Source: an uncultured Elusimicrobia bacterium
GTDB taxonomy: Bacteria > Elusimicrobiota > Elusimicrobia > Elusimicrobiales > Elusimicrobiaceae
Assembly: GCA_947164805.1 (NCBI GenBank)
Contig: CAMUXX010000061.1
Span: 1 to 6,103 of the forward strand
Reading direction: 5' to 3'
DNA: 6,103 bases
Shown here: piece by piece, positions 1 to 6,103 of the stretch
Layout of the letters: the number at the start of each line of letters is the position of its first letter
Numbering within the stretch: the first letter of the stretch is position 1
Notes under the pieces: model-generated
Seen by the model: only the letters and a program-made list of their open reading frames with translations
The model's database searches: none
Told to the model about the DNA's origin: nothing
Position numbers and translations under genes: made by a program

Positions 1-160
1 GCTGCGCAGCAGATTTAAGATGATTTTTGATTTTCTCTGCGACGAAGAGTACCGCGAAGTACGGTGAGCGTAGCGACATCTCGGTACTCTAGGAAAAGAA
101 AAACTAAAATTTACCAAAAAGAATTAGTCGGCACAAAATGTAAACTGCAGATTTTCTATT
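1..160. other. Intergenic region downstream of arnD
   Basis: No gene is supported here. Besides the inverted repeat at 46-90, the first ten bases (GCTGCGCAGC) form a perfect palindrome at the window edge, whose context is cut off. The segment at 91-160 is AT-rich and featureless. A plus-strand frame is open from the left edge to a TGA at 65-67 (about 21 codons), so the end of a convergent gene cannot be excluded, but nothing in it is recognisable. Confidence 0.5.
46..90. repeat. Inverted repeat in the arnD downstream region, probable dispersed intergenic element
   Basis: AGAGTACCG (46-54) and CGGTACTCT (82-90) are perfect 9-bp inverted copies separated by 27 bases. The inner part holds a second, competing pairing: ACCG (51-54) can also pair with CGGT (62-65) around a 7-base loop. 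It also holds the core GAGCGTAGCGA (66-76), which resembles cores I recall from intergenic repeat families in several bacteria. The block is clearly richer in G and C than the AT-rich flanks. Neither strand has a T-run right after the stem, so it is not a classic intrinsic terminator. It may still protect the 3' end of the operon transcript or act with Rho. Family membership is inference. Confidence 0.6.
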
Positions 161-1057
161 TTATTTCTGTATTGCGACTTTGCCGGCACGGCCCTTAAGA
201 TAGCCAAGAATAATTTCCCCCTCTTTAGCATCCTTTGCATTTTTGGCTATATCTTTAAGCGGGCAAATCGTGTAACCGCGTTTTAAGGCACCGCGTAAAA
301 TTGCTTCAAATTGTTTGATTTTGCTACGGCCTTCCATTTCCCCATGCACGGTTATAACATTTAAGCCGGGTTTTAGAGAATTTAAATAGAAATCTGCGAT
401 AGTTTCATCATTTATACCGTCAAGGCCTAAAATTTCGTCCATTGTAGGTAAGGTAGAAGATATTTCCAAAGTTTTAAAATTTTTACCTTCAAAAACAGGA
501 TAAAAAGGTAATTTACCATTACGACCGTTACTGACATAATCAAAATTTAAACTATCCAAAGCCGCCAAAGCATTGGCTGTTATTTGCCAACCCGGTGCTG
601 CAAAAGTATGAGGTTTTTTGCCACTCAACTTTTCAAAAATTTCCACCGCTTTTAATAAATCGGCACGAATTTCCGTATACGATAATTTAGGCAATTTATC
701 TTGCCATTTAACATGGTCCCAAGCATGGACACCGCACTCATGGCCGGCTTTTACAGTATCAATAAAAACTTGAGGATGGTCTTTAACAATCATTGGTGCA
801 GGCAAAAGTGTGCCGTACATCATGGTTTTAAGGCCATAGGTGCTTGGGGCTTTTGTTCTAAACATTTTGCTGATAAAACCTTTCCTAAAAATTCTGAAAA
901 TTGCTTTGCCGGAATTATCAGGCCCAAAGGAAAAATAAACAGTTGCTTTAAGACCAAATTTATTTAAAACTTCCACCATGGCAGGTACGCCTTTAAGGTA
1001 GCCTTCCAAAGTATCAACATCAACTTTTACCGCTAAAATATTTTTATTTTCTGACAT
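161..1057 (-). CDS. arnD: ArnD, 4-deoxy-4-formamido-L-arabinose-phosphoundecaprenol deformylase
   Basis: NodB-type carbohydrate esterase (CE4) that removes the formyl group from undecaprenyl-phosphate-Ara4FN, making the ArnC step irreversible. An ATG at 1105 would give 314 residues, but its first 16 residues (rich in Met, Asn, Ile) have no counterpart in ArnD. The Met at 1057 gives 298 residues, close to the 296 of E. coli. It is preceded by GAGAGGG and places the first strand (ILAVKVDVDTLEG) correctly. Landmarks, in this numbering, are Asp13 and Asp15 in VDVDT, FSFGPDN (42-48), His111 and His115 in HAWDH (metal ligands), AAPGW (153-157), LPTMDE (203-208) and His238 in TVHGEMEG. CPLKDI (265-270) and the tail LGYLKGRAGK resemble the E. 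coli C-terminus, so the gene looks complete. With the 1057 start it overlaps arnT by 14 nt. It is the last gene of the visible operon. Confidence 0.93.
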   Translation of the reverse strand: MSENKNILAVKVDVDTLEGYLKGVPAMVEVLNKFGLKATVYFSFGPDNSGKAIFRIFRKGFISKMFRTKAPSTYGLKTMMYGTLLPAPMIVKDHPQVFIDTVKAGHECGVHAWDHVKWQDKLPKLSYTEIRADLLKAVEIFEKLSGKKPHTFAAPGWQITANALAALDSLNFDYVSNGRNGKLPFYPVFEGKNFKTLEISSTLPTMDEILGLDGINDETIADFYLNSLKPGLNVITVHGEMEGRSKIKQFEAILRGALKRGYTICPLKDIAKNAKDAKEGEIILGYLKGRAGKVAIQK

Positions 1058-2690
1058 ATAAATTAAGTTCCCTCTCATCATGGCCGATATATTCAAAATT
1101 TTCAATGCCCGGCACTCGATTAATATGTTTATCTTTTACTACTATATAAAGTTTTTGGTTTTCCTGTAAAGGCTGATTAAGATATGCCTCAATATTTTCA
1201 GATTCTATAAACCAATTATCAGCATCTTGGGCCTTACTTCGCCCGAAGGCAAGTTCACCTGTTCTTTCATAAATTACTATACGGTGCTTTGTATAGAAGG
1301 GCATATCTTGCTTATAAGTTTGGAAATGCAAAACAATATCTTGCGGTTTTAAAATGGGTTTAAGAATATTGCTTAAAGTTTTTGTGGACCTTTGCGTTGC
1401 AAGAGCACTAAAGGCCGGTAAACTGACTGCCAAGAAACAAAATGCAAAAATACTATAGGCAATAAGTATTTTTTTGGCTTGTTTTCTATAAATCCAAAAA
1501 CAGATACAAAACACAAAACAAAGCGCGCAAATCAAAATTGCCGGGGTTTTATAAACTAAGGCCTCATTTATGCGTTTTAAAGGTATAAAACCGTTAAAAA
1601 TTAAGACAACACCTAAACATAAAATAACTGTTAAAACAGTAAATACCCAAAGCCAGATTTTGGTAATTTTTGTATAGTCCTTTAAGGCTAAAATATTTTT
1701 GGCAATCAAAATTGCCAGCGGCGGAAATACCGGCAAAATATACGGTATAAGTTTTGAACTTGAAGCCGAGAAAAATAAAGTTATTATAACAACCCACAAA
1801 ATTAAATAAAGATTAATTTGTTGTTTGTTTAAATAATTTTTTACATTTACAAATAAACCTAAAGTCCACGGGAACAAACCGCCTATTATAACAGGGATAA
1901 AGAACCAAAACGGCTCATATCTGTCATGCATTTTTGTTGCATAGCGCAGGAAATGTTCTTGAATAAAAAAGAAGTAAAAAAAGTCCGGGTTCTTTTTGCA
2001 AACTAAATAAAAAGGCGGTACACATACAAGAAAAAATACCAATATTGCAGGTGTTAAGAATAGCCGTTTTAAAATTTTAAAGTCACGCGTAAAGAGCATA
2101 AAAAAGAATATTACGCCGCCAGGCAAAACTATGCCGATTAGTCCCTTTGCCAAGGTCGCCAAAGCCAAAGCAATATAAAAAATGTATAGCCATCTTTTTT
2201 TGTTTTCTTTATAAAAAATATAAAAACTAAAGAGTGAAAGTGTAAGCAGGGCAGATAGTGTCATATCAATAATATTTACCCTGGAAAGTGCAAAAAACAA
2301 ACCGCTTGTTCCAAGAATTACGGTTGATAAATTGGCAATATTTTCATCTTCAAATTTACGGGCAACAAACCAGGTTAAGAAGATGGACATTAAGCCCATT
2401 ACTACCGAAGTAAATCTTGCACCGAATTCGTTTTGCCCAAAAACAGCAAAAGAGGCCGCAGTAAGCCAATAATACAAAGGCGGTTTTTCAAAATACAAAA
2501 CATGGTTTAGAGTAGGTGTTAAAAAATTACCGCTTTCAAGCATTTCACGCGGTATTTCCGCATAGCGGCCTTCATCGGGGTTCATCAAACCATAACCGCC
2601 GATATTACAAAAATACAAAATGACAAAAGCAATACAAATAAAATATTTTAAATTGCGTCTGTCCGTAAAAAACTTAATTATATTTTGCAT
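1044..2690 (-). CDS. arnT: ArnT, undecaprenyl phosphate-alpha-L-Ara4N : lipid A L-Ara4N transferase
   Basis: Integral membrane GT-C glycosyltransferase (PMT-like, GT83). It attaches L-Ara4N to the phosphates of lipid A on the periplasmic face of the inner membrane. The 548 residues match the roughly 550 of E. coli ArnT. After the first membrane segment (about 15-33), the periplasmic loop carries NPDEGRYAEIPREML (37-51). Its Asp39-Glu40 is the conserved acidic pair of the family. YFEKPPLYYW (66-75) follows, with the conserved Glu-Lys-Pro. Asp142 in NIIDMT probably corresponds to a further conserved active-site Asp. EPFWFFIPVIIGGLFPW (259-275) is another ArnT-like block. About a dozen hydrophobic segments run to residue 425, followed by a soluble, mixed alpha/beta C-terminal domain (about 430-548), as in known ArnT. 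Other PMT-family lipid A or glycan transferases are possible on sequence alone. The arn context and length favour ArnT. Its start directly follows the decarboxylase stop, with only a weak AAGG about 12 nt upstream. Confidence 0.9.
   Translation of the reverse strand: MQNIIKFFTDRRNLKYFICIAFVILYFCNIGGYGLMNPDEGRYAEIPREMLESGNFLTPTLNHVLYFEKPPLYYWLTAASFAVFGQNEFGARFTSVVMGLMSIFLTWFVARKFEDENIANLSTVILGTSGLFFALSRVNIIDMTLSALLTLSLFSFYIFYKENKKRWLYIFYIALALATLAKGLIGIVLPGGVIFFFMLFTRDFKILKRLFLTPAILVFFLVCVPPFYLVCKKNPDFFYFFFIQEHFLRYATKMHDRYEPFWFFIPVIIGGLFPWTLGLFVNVKNYLNKQQINLYLILWVVIITLFFSASSSKLIPYILPVFPPLAILIAKNILALKDYTKITKIWLWVFTVLTVILCLGVVLIFNGFIPLKRINEALVYKTPAILICALCFVFCICFWIYRKQAKKILIAYSIFAFCFLAVSLPAFSALATQRSTKTLSNILKPILKPQDIVLHFQTYKQDMPFYTKHRIVIYERTGELAFGRSKAQDADNWFIESENIEAYLNQPLQENQKLYIVVKDKHINRVPGIENFEYIGHDERELNLYVRK
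1070..1076 (-). promoter_or_regulatory. Ribosome binding site that favours the internal arnD start
   Basis: On the minus strand this reads GAGAGGG, 12 nt before the ATG at 1057 and inside the end of arnT. The spacing is on the long side. It lies downstream of the ATG at 1105 and so cannot serve that start. Together with homology this supports the 298-residue ArnD. Confidence 0.55.
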
Positions 2691-3722
2691 TTATTTTATT
2701 TTGCCTTTTTTGAAATCTTTAAGATACAAGGCAAGTGTTTTGCGCACCATTTCTTTTAAAGAAATTTTCGGTTCCCAACCGAAAGTATTGCGCATATTGT
2801 CAATGCTGGGTAAGCGATCTTGTGCATCCTGGTAAGTACCGCCGTAATATTGCTTGGCATCTTGCACGATAATTTGCGCCTTATCGGCCATTGGTTTATA
2901 CTCTTTAAATTCCTTCATCGTTTCAACAATGGTGTAAGCAAGTTCTTTAATGGAATGATTATTTTTGGGGTTACCGATATTAAAAATTTTACCGTCTGCT
3001 TTGCCGCCTTTATTTTCAATAATAAGCATTAAAGCGTCAAGGCAGTCATCAATATAAGTAAAACTTCTGCGTTGTTCACCGCCGTTAACTAAAACAAGTG
3101 GGCGGCCTGTTACGACATCATAAAACATTTGTGTAATACTTCTTGCCGCGCGGTGTTTTGCATCTTCAAAAGTATCAAGGCGTGTACCTACCCAATTAAA
3201 AGGCCTAATTAAAGTATATTTTAAACCTTGTTCTTGTGCATACGCTGCAATAACGCGGTCCATCATTTGTTTACCGCAAGAATAAATCCAACGCATTTTG
3301 TTTATCGGGCCTGTCATTAAAGGTGATGTTTCTTCATTTAAAACTTTATCCGGGCTCATACCGTAAACTTCGGATGTAGACGGGAAAATAACCCTCTTAT
3401 TATGCTTAACGCACATACGGACAACTTTTAAATTTTGTTCAAAATCAAGTTCAAAAGTCCACACAGGTTTTTTAATATAATACATTGGTTTTGCAACACC
3501 GACTAAAGGTAAAACGACATCTGCTTCTTTGACCTGGTTTTCAATCCAGCGGTCCGCTTTAAAAATATCACCTTTTTTAAAGGTAAAATTAGGATGTTTT
3601 AAACCTTTTAAGTTGCGCCTTGCATAGTCAAAAGCAACCACTTTCCAGTCGGTTGTATTTAGAATTCTTTCGGTTAAATGTGAACCGATAAAACCATCAG
3701 CACCAAGTATTAAAACTTTCAT
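2691..3722 (-). CDS. arnA: Free-standing ArnA dehydrogenase domain (UDP-glucuronate C4-dehydrogenase/decarboxylase)
   Basis: NAD-dependent extended SDR enzyme that oxidises UDP-glucuronate at C4 and decarboxylates it to UDP-Ara4O, the first committed step of L-Ara4N synthesis. The 343 residues correspond to about residues 316-660 of E. coli ArnA. The Rossmann fold starts at residue 1 with the glycine motif GADGFIG (7-13). Key residues are kept at a constant offset of 316 from E. coli: Thr116, Ser117 and Glu118 (T432, S433, E434), Tyr147 and Lys151 of the YxxxK pair (Y463, K467), and Tyr297 and Arg303 (Y613, R619). Arg303, Ser117 and Glu118 separate this enzyme from plain epimerases and from UDP-xylose synthase-like enzymes. 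The catalytic loop reads YSCGK where E. coli has YSVSK; the Tyr and Lys are unaffected. It overlaps the formyltransferase gene by 4 nt (ATGA) and abuts arnT with no gap (TAA directly followed by ATG). Confidence 0.95.
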   Translation of the reverse strand: MKVLILGADGFIGSHLTERILNTTDWKVVAFDYARRNLKGLKHPNFTFKKGDIFKADRWIENQVKEADVVLPLVGVAKPMYYIKKPVWTFELDFEQNLKVVRMCVKHNKRVIFPSTSEVYGMSPDKVLNEETSPLMTGPINKMRWIYSCGKQMMDRVIAAYAQEQGLKYTLIRPFNWVGTRLDTFEDAKHRAARSITQMFYDVVTGRPLVLVNGGEQRRSFTYIDDCLDALMLIIENKGGKADGKIFNIGNPKNNHSIKELAYTIVETMKEFKEYKPMADKAQIIVQDAKQYYGGTYQDAQDRLPSIDNMRNTFGWEPKISLKEMVRKTLALYLKDFKKGKIK

Positions 3723-4585
3723 TTTTGTATCTCCTGTACTTCAAAATCTGAAATTTCCAAATCGTTTGTGGCAGTAGTTATGATATATGGGTTTTTTGAA
3801 ACCGTTTTGCCCGGCTCTGCCTGTGTTTTTGTAGGCAAAACTTTAGCACGCCAAATAATAATTTTTTTGCCGCCTTCTTCAAAAAACGCACCGGGGAAAG
3901 GTCTTGTTACTGCCCTGATTAAATTATAAATTGTTTGTGCCTCAGTATTCCAATTTATTAAACCGTCTGCCGGGGTACGGCGGCCGAAATATGTACTTAC
4001 AGACATATCTTGCTTACGCGGTTTTAAATTTTTTGTTTCAATTAAAGGGTAAACTTCTTTAATAATTTCACAAGCGGCAGCAGTTACTTTTTTTGTTAAA
4101 GTTAAGGCGGTGTCCTCATTATCAATAGGCACAACTTTTTGGCCTACAATATCGCCTGCATCTGCTTTGGCTACCATATAATGCAAGGTTGCACCTGTTT
4201 CCTTTTCCCCTTTAACAAGCACCCAATTTATCGGCGCTCTGCCACGATATTTAGGTAGTAAAGAACCGTGCATATTAAAAGCACCAAAAGGCGCAAGTTT
4301 TAAAATTTCATCACTTATCAAAGAGCGGTAATAAACGGATAAAATAATATCCGGTGCTAAACTTTTGATATTTTGTACATCTTCCTCAGTTAACTTTTCC
4401 GGTGTATAAGTTGGAATATTATGTTTTTGCGCCAAAAGTTTAACGGAAGGGAACCAATTTTCTTTTGGGTTATCTTCATAAGTATAAACACCTATAATAT
4501 TAGCACCCATTTTGATAAGTTCTTCCAAAACGGCGGCACCCGTCATACTGAAACCGAAAAATAAAAGTTTAGGCCTAGATTCCAT
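3719..4585 (-). CDS. arnA: Free-standing ArnA formyltransferase domain (UDP-L-Ara4N formyltransferase)
   Basis: Transfers a formyl group from 10-formyltetrahydrofolate to the amine of UDP-L-Ara4N. The 288 residues match only the N-terminal third-to-half (about residues 1-304) of the 660-residue E. coli ArnA. The catalytic set is intact: Asn104 and His106 in FNMHGS (103-108), and Asp142 in KADAGDIVGQ (140-149). These correspond to N102, H104 and D140 of E. coli ArnA. SLLPKYRGRAPINW (108-121) is the family signature, and FGRRTPADG (200-208) begins the small C-terminal subdomain. The protein ends with its own TAG-independent stop inside the ATGA shared with the decarboxylase gene, so the split is a true gene boundary and not a frameshifted fusion. 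Methionyl-tRNA formyltransferase is the main look-alike, but the ArnA-specific segments (YYRSLI, PINWVLV, FGRRTP) and the operon argue against it. The start at 4585 gives an N-terminus beginning just before the first beta strand (KLLFFGFS), as in ArnA. Confidence 0.93.
   Translation of the reverse strand: MESRPKLLFFGFSMTGAAVLEELIKMGANIIGVYTYEDNPKENWFPSVKLLAQKHNIPTYTPEKLTEEDVQNIKSLAPDIILSVYYRSLISDEILKLAPFGAFNMHGSLLPKYRGRAPINWVLVKGEKETGATLHYMVAKADAGDIVGQKVVPIDNEDTALTLTKKVTAAACEIIKEVYPLIETKNLKPRKQDMSVSTYFGRRTPADGLINWNTEAQTIYNLIRAVTRPFPGAFFEEGGKKIIIWRAKVLPTKTQAEPGKTVSKNPYIITTATNDLEISDFEVQEIQK
3731..3735 (-). promoter_or_regulatory. Strong ribosome binding site for the decarboxylase gene
   Basis: Read on the minus strand, AGGAG stands 8 nt before the ATG at 3722, inside the last codons of the formyltransferase gene. 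It is the best Shine-Dalgarno match of the operon; the other internal starts have weaker or poorly spaced ones. A good site here supports independent, possibly re-initiated, translation of the decarboxylase and confirms the start. Confidence 0.75.
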
Positions 4586-5510
4586 ATTCTTCTTTGATAA
4601 CGAATTTGGGGCGTTTTCTGACTTCCTTAAACAAGCGCCCTATATATTCCCCCGTAATACCTATTGCGCTAATCATAAACCCAATTAAGAAAAACAATAT
4701 TGCAAACAATGTAAACACACCGTTTGTGTCATCAGCCGAGGCCCCATAAATTATACGCAAAGCAATCAAATAAGATGCAAGCAAAAAACTTAAACCGGAA
4801 ATTACCATCCCGGAAATTGTTATAAATTGGAGCGGCACTAAAGAAAAACTTGTCATCAAATCAAAATTTAAACTGATTAAGCGGAACAGGCTGTATTTTG
4901 ATTCCCCCTCCATACGCTTGCTATGGGAAATTTCAATTTCCACCGGATTTACCGCAAATTTTTGTGCAAAAGCAGGGATAAATGTTGTGGCTTCATCGCT
5001 TTGTGCGATAATATCAGTTATACGCCTATCATAAGCACGTAACATACACCCGTAATCATGTATTTTTAAACCTGTAATCTTATTTGTTACAATATTCACG
5101 ATTTTAGAGGCAAATTTCCTAAAAAACGGGTCATCCCTTTTTGCACGGATGGTACCGACAACATCATGCCCTTTATCATATTCCGCTAGCATTTTTCCAA
5201 TTTCTTCCGGCGGGTTTTGGAGGTCTGCATCCATTGTTACCACTACATCTCCGGTTACTTTGGTAAAGCCTGCAACTATTGCCATGTGCTGCCCAAAATT
5301 ACCGTTAAAATCAATGATTCTGACGACATCTTTGCGCTTTTCATACATGGCTTTAAGTTGATCAATACTGTCATCTTTACTGCCGTCATTTACGAAAATT
5401 ATTTCGTATGGGCGGTTTAATTTATCTAATACAGGGAAAGTGCGCTCAAATAATTTCGGTAAAGATGCACTTTCATTATACACAGGTATTACTACTGATA
5501 ACTTTTTCAT
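4575..5510 (-). CDS. arnC: ArnC, undecaprenyl-phosphate 4-deoxy-4-formamido-L-arabinose transferase
   Basis: Family 2 glycosyltransferase that moves Ara4-formyl-N from UDP to undecaprenyl phosphate at the inner face of the cytoplasmic membrane. The 311 residues are close to the 322 of E. coli ArnC, which has a slightly longer N-terminus. The GT-A domain begins at once with SVVIPVYNE (5-13), followed by VNDGS (40-44), NFGQHMAIVAGF (71-82) and the metal-binding DAD in MDADLQNPPEE (93-103). DYGCMLRAY (152-160) and GESKYS (202-207) are typical of the ArnC/DPM1-like group. Two hydrophobic segments, about 226-252 and 264-288, form the membrane anchor, and GEYIGR (287-292) ends the second. Family members such as GtrB or other polyprenyl-phosphate transferases look similar, but the neighbours settle the call. 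It starts inside the arnB stop (ATGA) and overlaps the next gene by 11 nt. Its ribosome binding site is weak (AAGAG, about 8 nt upstream), consistent with coupling to arnB translation. Confidence 0.94.
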   Translation of the reverse strand: MKKLSVVIPVYNESASLPKLFERTFPVLDKLNRPYEIIFVNDGSKDDSIDQLKAMYEKRKDVVRIIDFNGNFGQHMAIVAGFTKVTGDVVVTMDADLQNPPEEIGKMLAEYDKGHDVVGTIRAKRDDPFFRKFASKIVNIVTNKITGLKIHDYGCMLRAYDRRITDIIAQSDEATTFIPAFAQKFAVNPVEIEISHSKRMEGESKYSLFRLISLNFDLMTSFSLVPLQFITISGMVISGLSFLLASYLIALRIIYGASADDTNGVFTLFAILFFLIGFMISAIGITGEYIGRLFKEVRKRPKFVIKEEYGI

Positions 5511-6103
5511 TTTAAATGCTCTTTTAATATTTGTTTGGTGGTGTTTATTACATCTTCAACATCTTGCTCAGTCATAGCCGGGAATAACGGTAAAGATACG
5601 ATATGTTCACCCACATATTCGGCTTCCGGGTAATCTTTAACATCCCAGCCAAAAGTTCTCTGATAATAACTGAATGTCGGTATTGCCTGATAATGCAAAG
5701 CGGTGCCTATATTTTGCTCACCCATAAGTTTCATAAAATCATCACGGGTGATATTTAAAACTTCGGTGTCAATTAAAGGTGTAAAAATATGCCAAGAATG
5801 CAAATCACCGTTATTAACGGGGGCCGGCAAAATTAAACCTTTTGTATCTTTAAAAGCGTCCATATATTTTGCCACAATTTCCGCACGGCGTTTGTTAAAA
5901 TCTTCAAGTTGCTTCATTTGGGAAATACCGATTGCCGCCTGAATATCAAGCATATTGTATTTTAACCCCAAAAGTGAAATATCATAATGCGTTTTGCCTT
6001 TTGCCGCGTAGCGGTTCCAAGCACCTTTGCTCATACCGTTTTGGCGCATAATATAAACTGCCTCGGCGGCTGCTTCATCACTTAAACAAACCATACCGCC
6101 TTC
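5507..6103 (-). CDS. arnB: ArnB, UDP-4-amino-4-deoxy-L-arabinose aminotransferase (C-terminal part, 5' end outside window)
   Basis: PLP-dependent aminotransferase of the DegT/DnrJ/EryC1 family. It converts UDP-Ara4O to UDP-L-Ara4N in the cytoplasm, using glutamate as amino donor. Only the last 198 codons are present. The reading frame runs through the right edge as Glu-Gly-Gly before the first visible Met (6094), and this matches the AEGG segment that follows the PLP lysine in E. coli ArnB. That Met is therefore internal, and roughly 185-190 N-terminal residues, including the PLP lysine, lie outside. Visible family landmarks, in order, are KYNMLDIQAAIG, HSWHIFTPLID, ALHYQAIPTFSYYQ and SLPLFPAMTEQDVEDVI. 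Each lines up with an equivalent stretch of E. coli ArnB. Other sugar aminotransferases of this family (for example PseC-like) share these features, so the ArnB assignment rests mainly on the arn genes that follow. The stop codon overlaps the arnC start in an ATGA. Confidence 0.9.
   Translation of the reverse strand, partial: EGGMVCLSDEAAAEAVYIMRQNGMSKGAWNRYAAKGKTHYDISLLGLKYNMLDIQAAIGISQMKQLEDFNKRRAEIVAKYMDAFKDTKGLILPAPVNNGDLHSWHIFTPLIDTEVLNITRDDFMKLMGEQNIGTALHYQAIPTFSYYQRTFGWDVKDYPEAEYVGEHIVSLPLFPAMTEQDVEDVINTTKQILKEHLK

Noticed and set aside
2..67. Plus-strand frame open from the left edge to a TGA at 65-67, possibly the end of a convergent gene
   Set aside because: Only about 21 codons are visible, with no recognisable motif, and it runs into the inverted-repeat block. 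Such a short open frame is expected by chance. Sequence left of the window would decide.
46..90. Rho-independent terminator for the arn operon
   Set aside because: The stem is good, but the loop is long (27 bases) and no T-run follows on the minus strand; the bases after the stem read TTCGTCGCAGAG.
9..154. Short direct repeats GCAGATTT (9-16 and 147-154) and GATTTTCT (29-36 and 150-157) as possible element ends
   Set aside because: Eight-base matches in AT-rich DNA are expected by chance, and the two pairs do not bound any coherent unit.
701..967. Plus-strand open frame of 88 codons opposite arnD
   Set aside because: It lies wholly antisense to a well-supported gene, has no recognisable motif, and its composition is explained by the opposite strand. 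The same holds for the open frames at 2620-2835, 2820-3032, 5149-5361, 5217-5420 and 5703-5942.
1594..1797. Second minus-strand frame of 67 codons inside arnT
   Set aside because: It is out of frame within the conserved membrane part of arnT and has no start context or family resemblance.
3862..3868. Run of seven A (minus strand) in the formyltransferase gene as a phase-variation or frameshift site
   Set aside because: It encodes ordinary Lys-Lys codons, the frame continues intact to a natural end, and runs of seven also occur elsewhere in this AT-rich DNA (for example 1469-1475 and 2195-2201).

Overview
The window holds one tightly packed operon, all on the minus strand. It reads from the right edge to the left as arnB (3' part only) - arnC - ArnA formyltransferase domain - ArnA dehydrogenase/decarboxylase domain - arnT - arnD. 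These genes make and attach 4-amino-4-deoxy-L-arabinose (L-Ara4N) to lipid A. This modification lowers the negative charge of the outer membrane and is classically linked to resistance to polymyxins and cationic peptides. The pathway implies a Gram-negative, LPS-bearing bacterium. The DNA is AT-rich, and the proteins diverge clearly from those of Enterobacteriaceae. A low-GC uncultured lineage, such as gut alphaproteobacteria or Elusimicrobiota-like groups, would fit, but the sequence does not decide the lineage.

Layout: positions 6103-5507 hold the C-terminal half of the ArnB aminotransferase, cut by the window edge. ArnC (undecaprenyl-phosphate transferase) is at 5510-4575. A free-standing formyltransferase is at 4585-3719 and a free-standing UDP-glucuronate decarboxylase at 3722-2691; in E. 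coli these two are fused as ArnA. ArnT, the lipid A transferase, is at 2690-1044. ArnD, the deformylase, most likely starts at 1057 and ends at 161. Every junction overlaps or abuts (4, 11, 4, 0 and 14 nt), so there is no room for internal promoters and translational coupling is likely. The operon promoter would lie beyond the right edge.

How the genes work together: the decarboxylase oxidises UDP-glucuronate to UDP-Ara4O, and ArnB aminates this to UDP-L-Ara4N. The formyltransferase N-formylates the product, and ArnC moves the formylated sugar to undecaprenyl phosphate. ArnD then removes the formyl group. After flipping across the inner membrane, ArnT transfers L-Ara4N to lipid A. The flippase genes (arnE/arnF) and the UDP-glucose dehydrogenase gene (ugd) are not visible here.

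Positions 1-160, downstream of arnD, contain no supported gene. They carry a GC-richer block with a perfect 9-bp inverted repeat, probably a dispersed intergenic repeat. The most notable points are the split ArnA with all key residues kept in both halves, and the gene order with arnT before arnD. I see no mobile element, CRISPR array, RNA gene or clearly new system.
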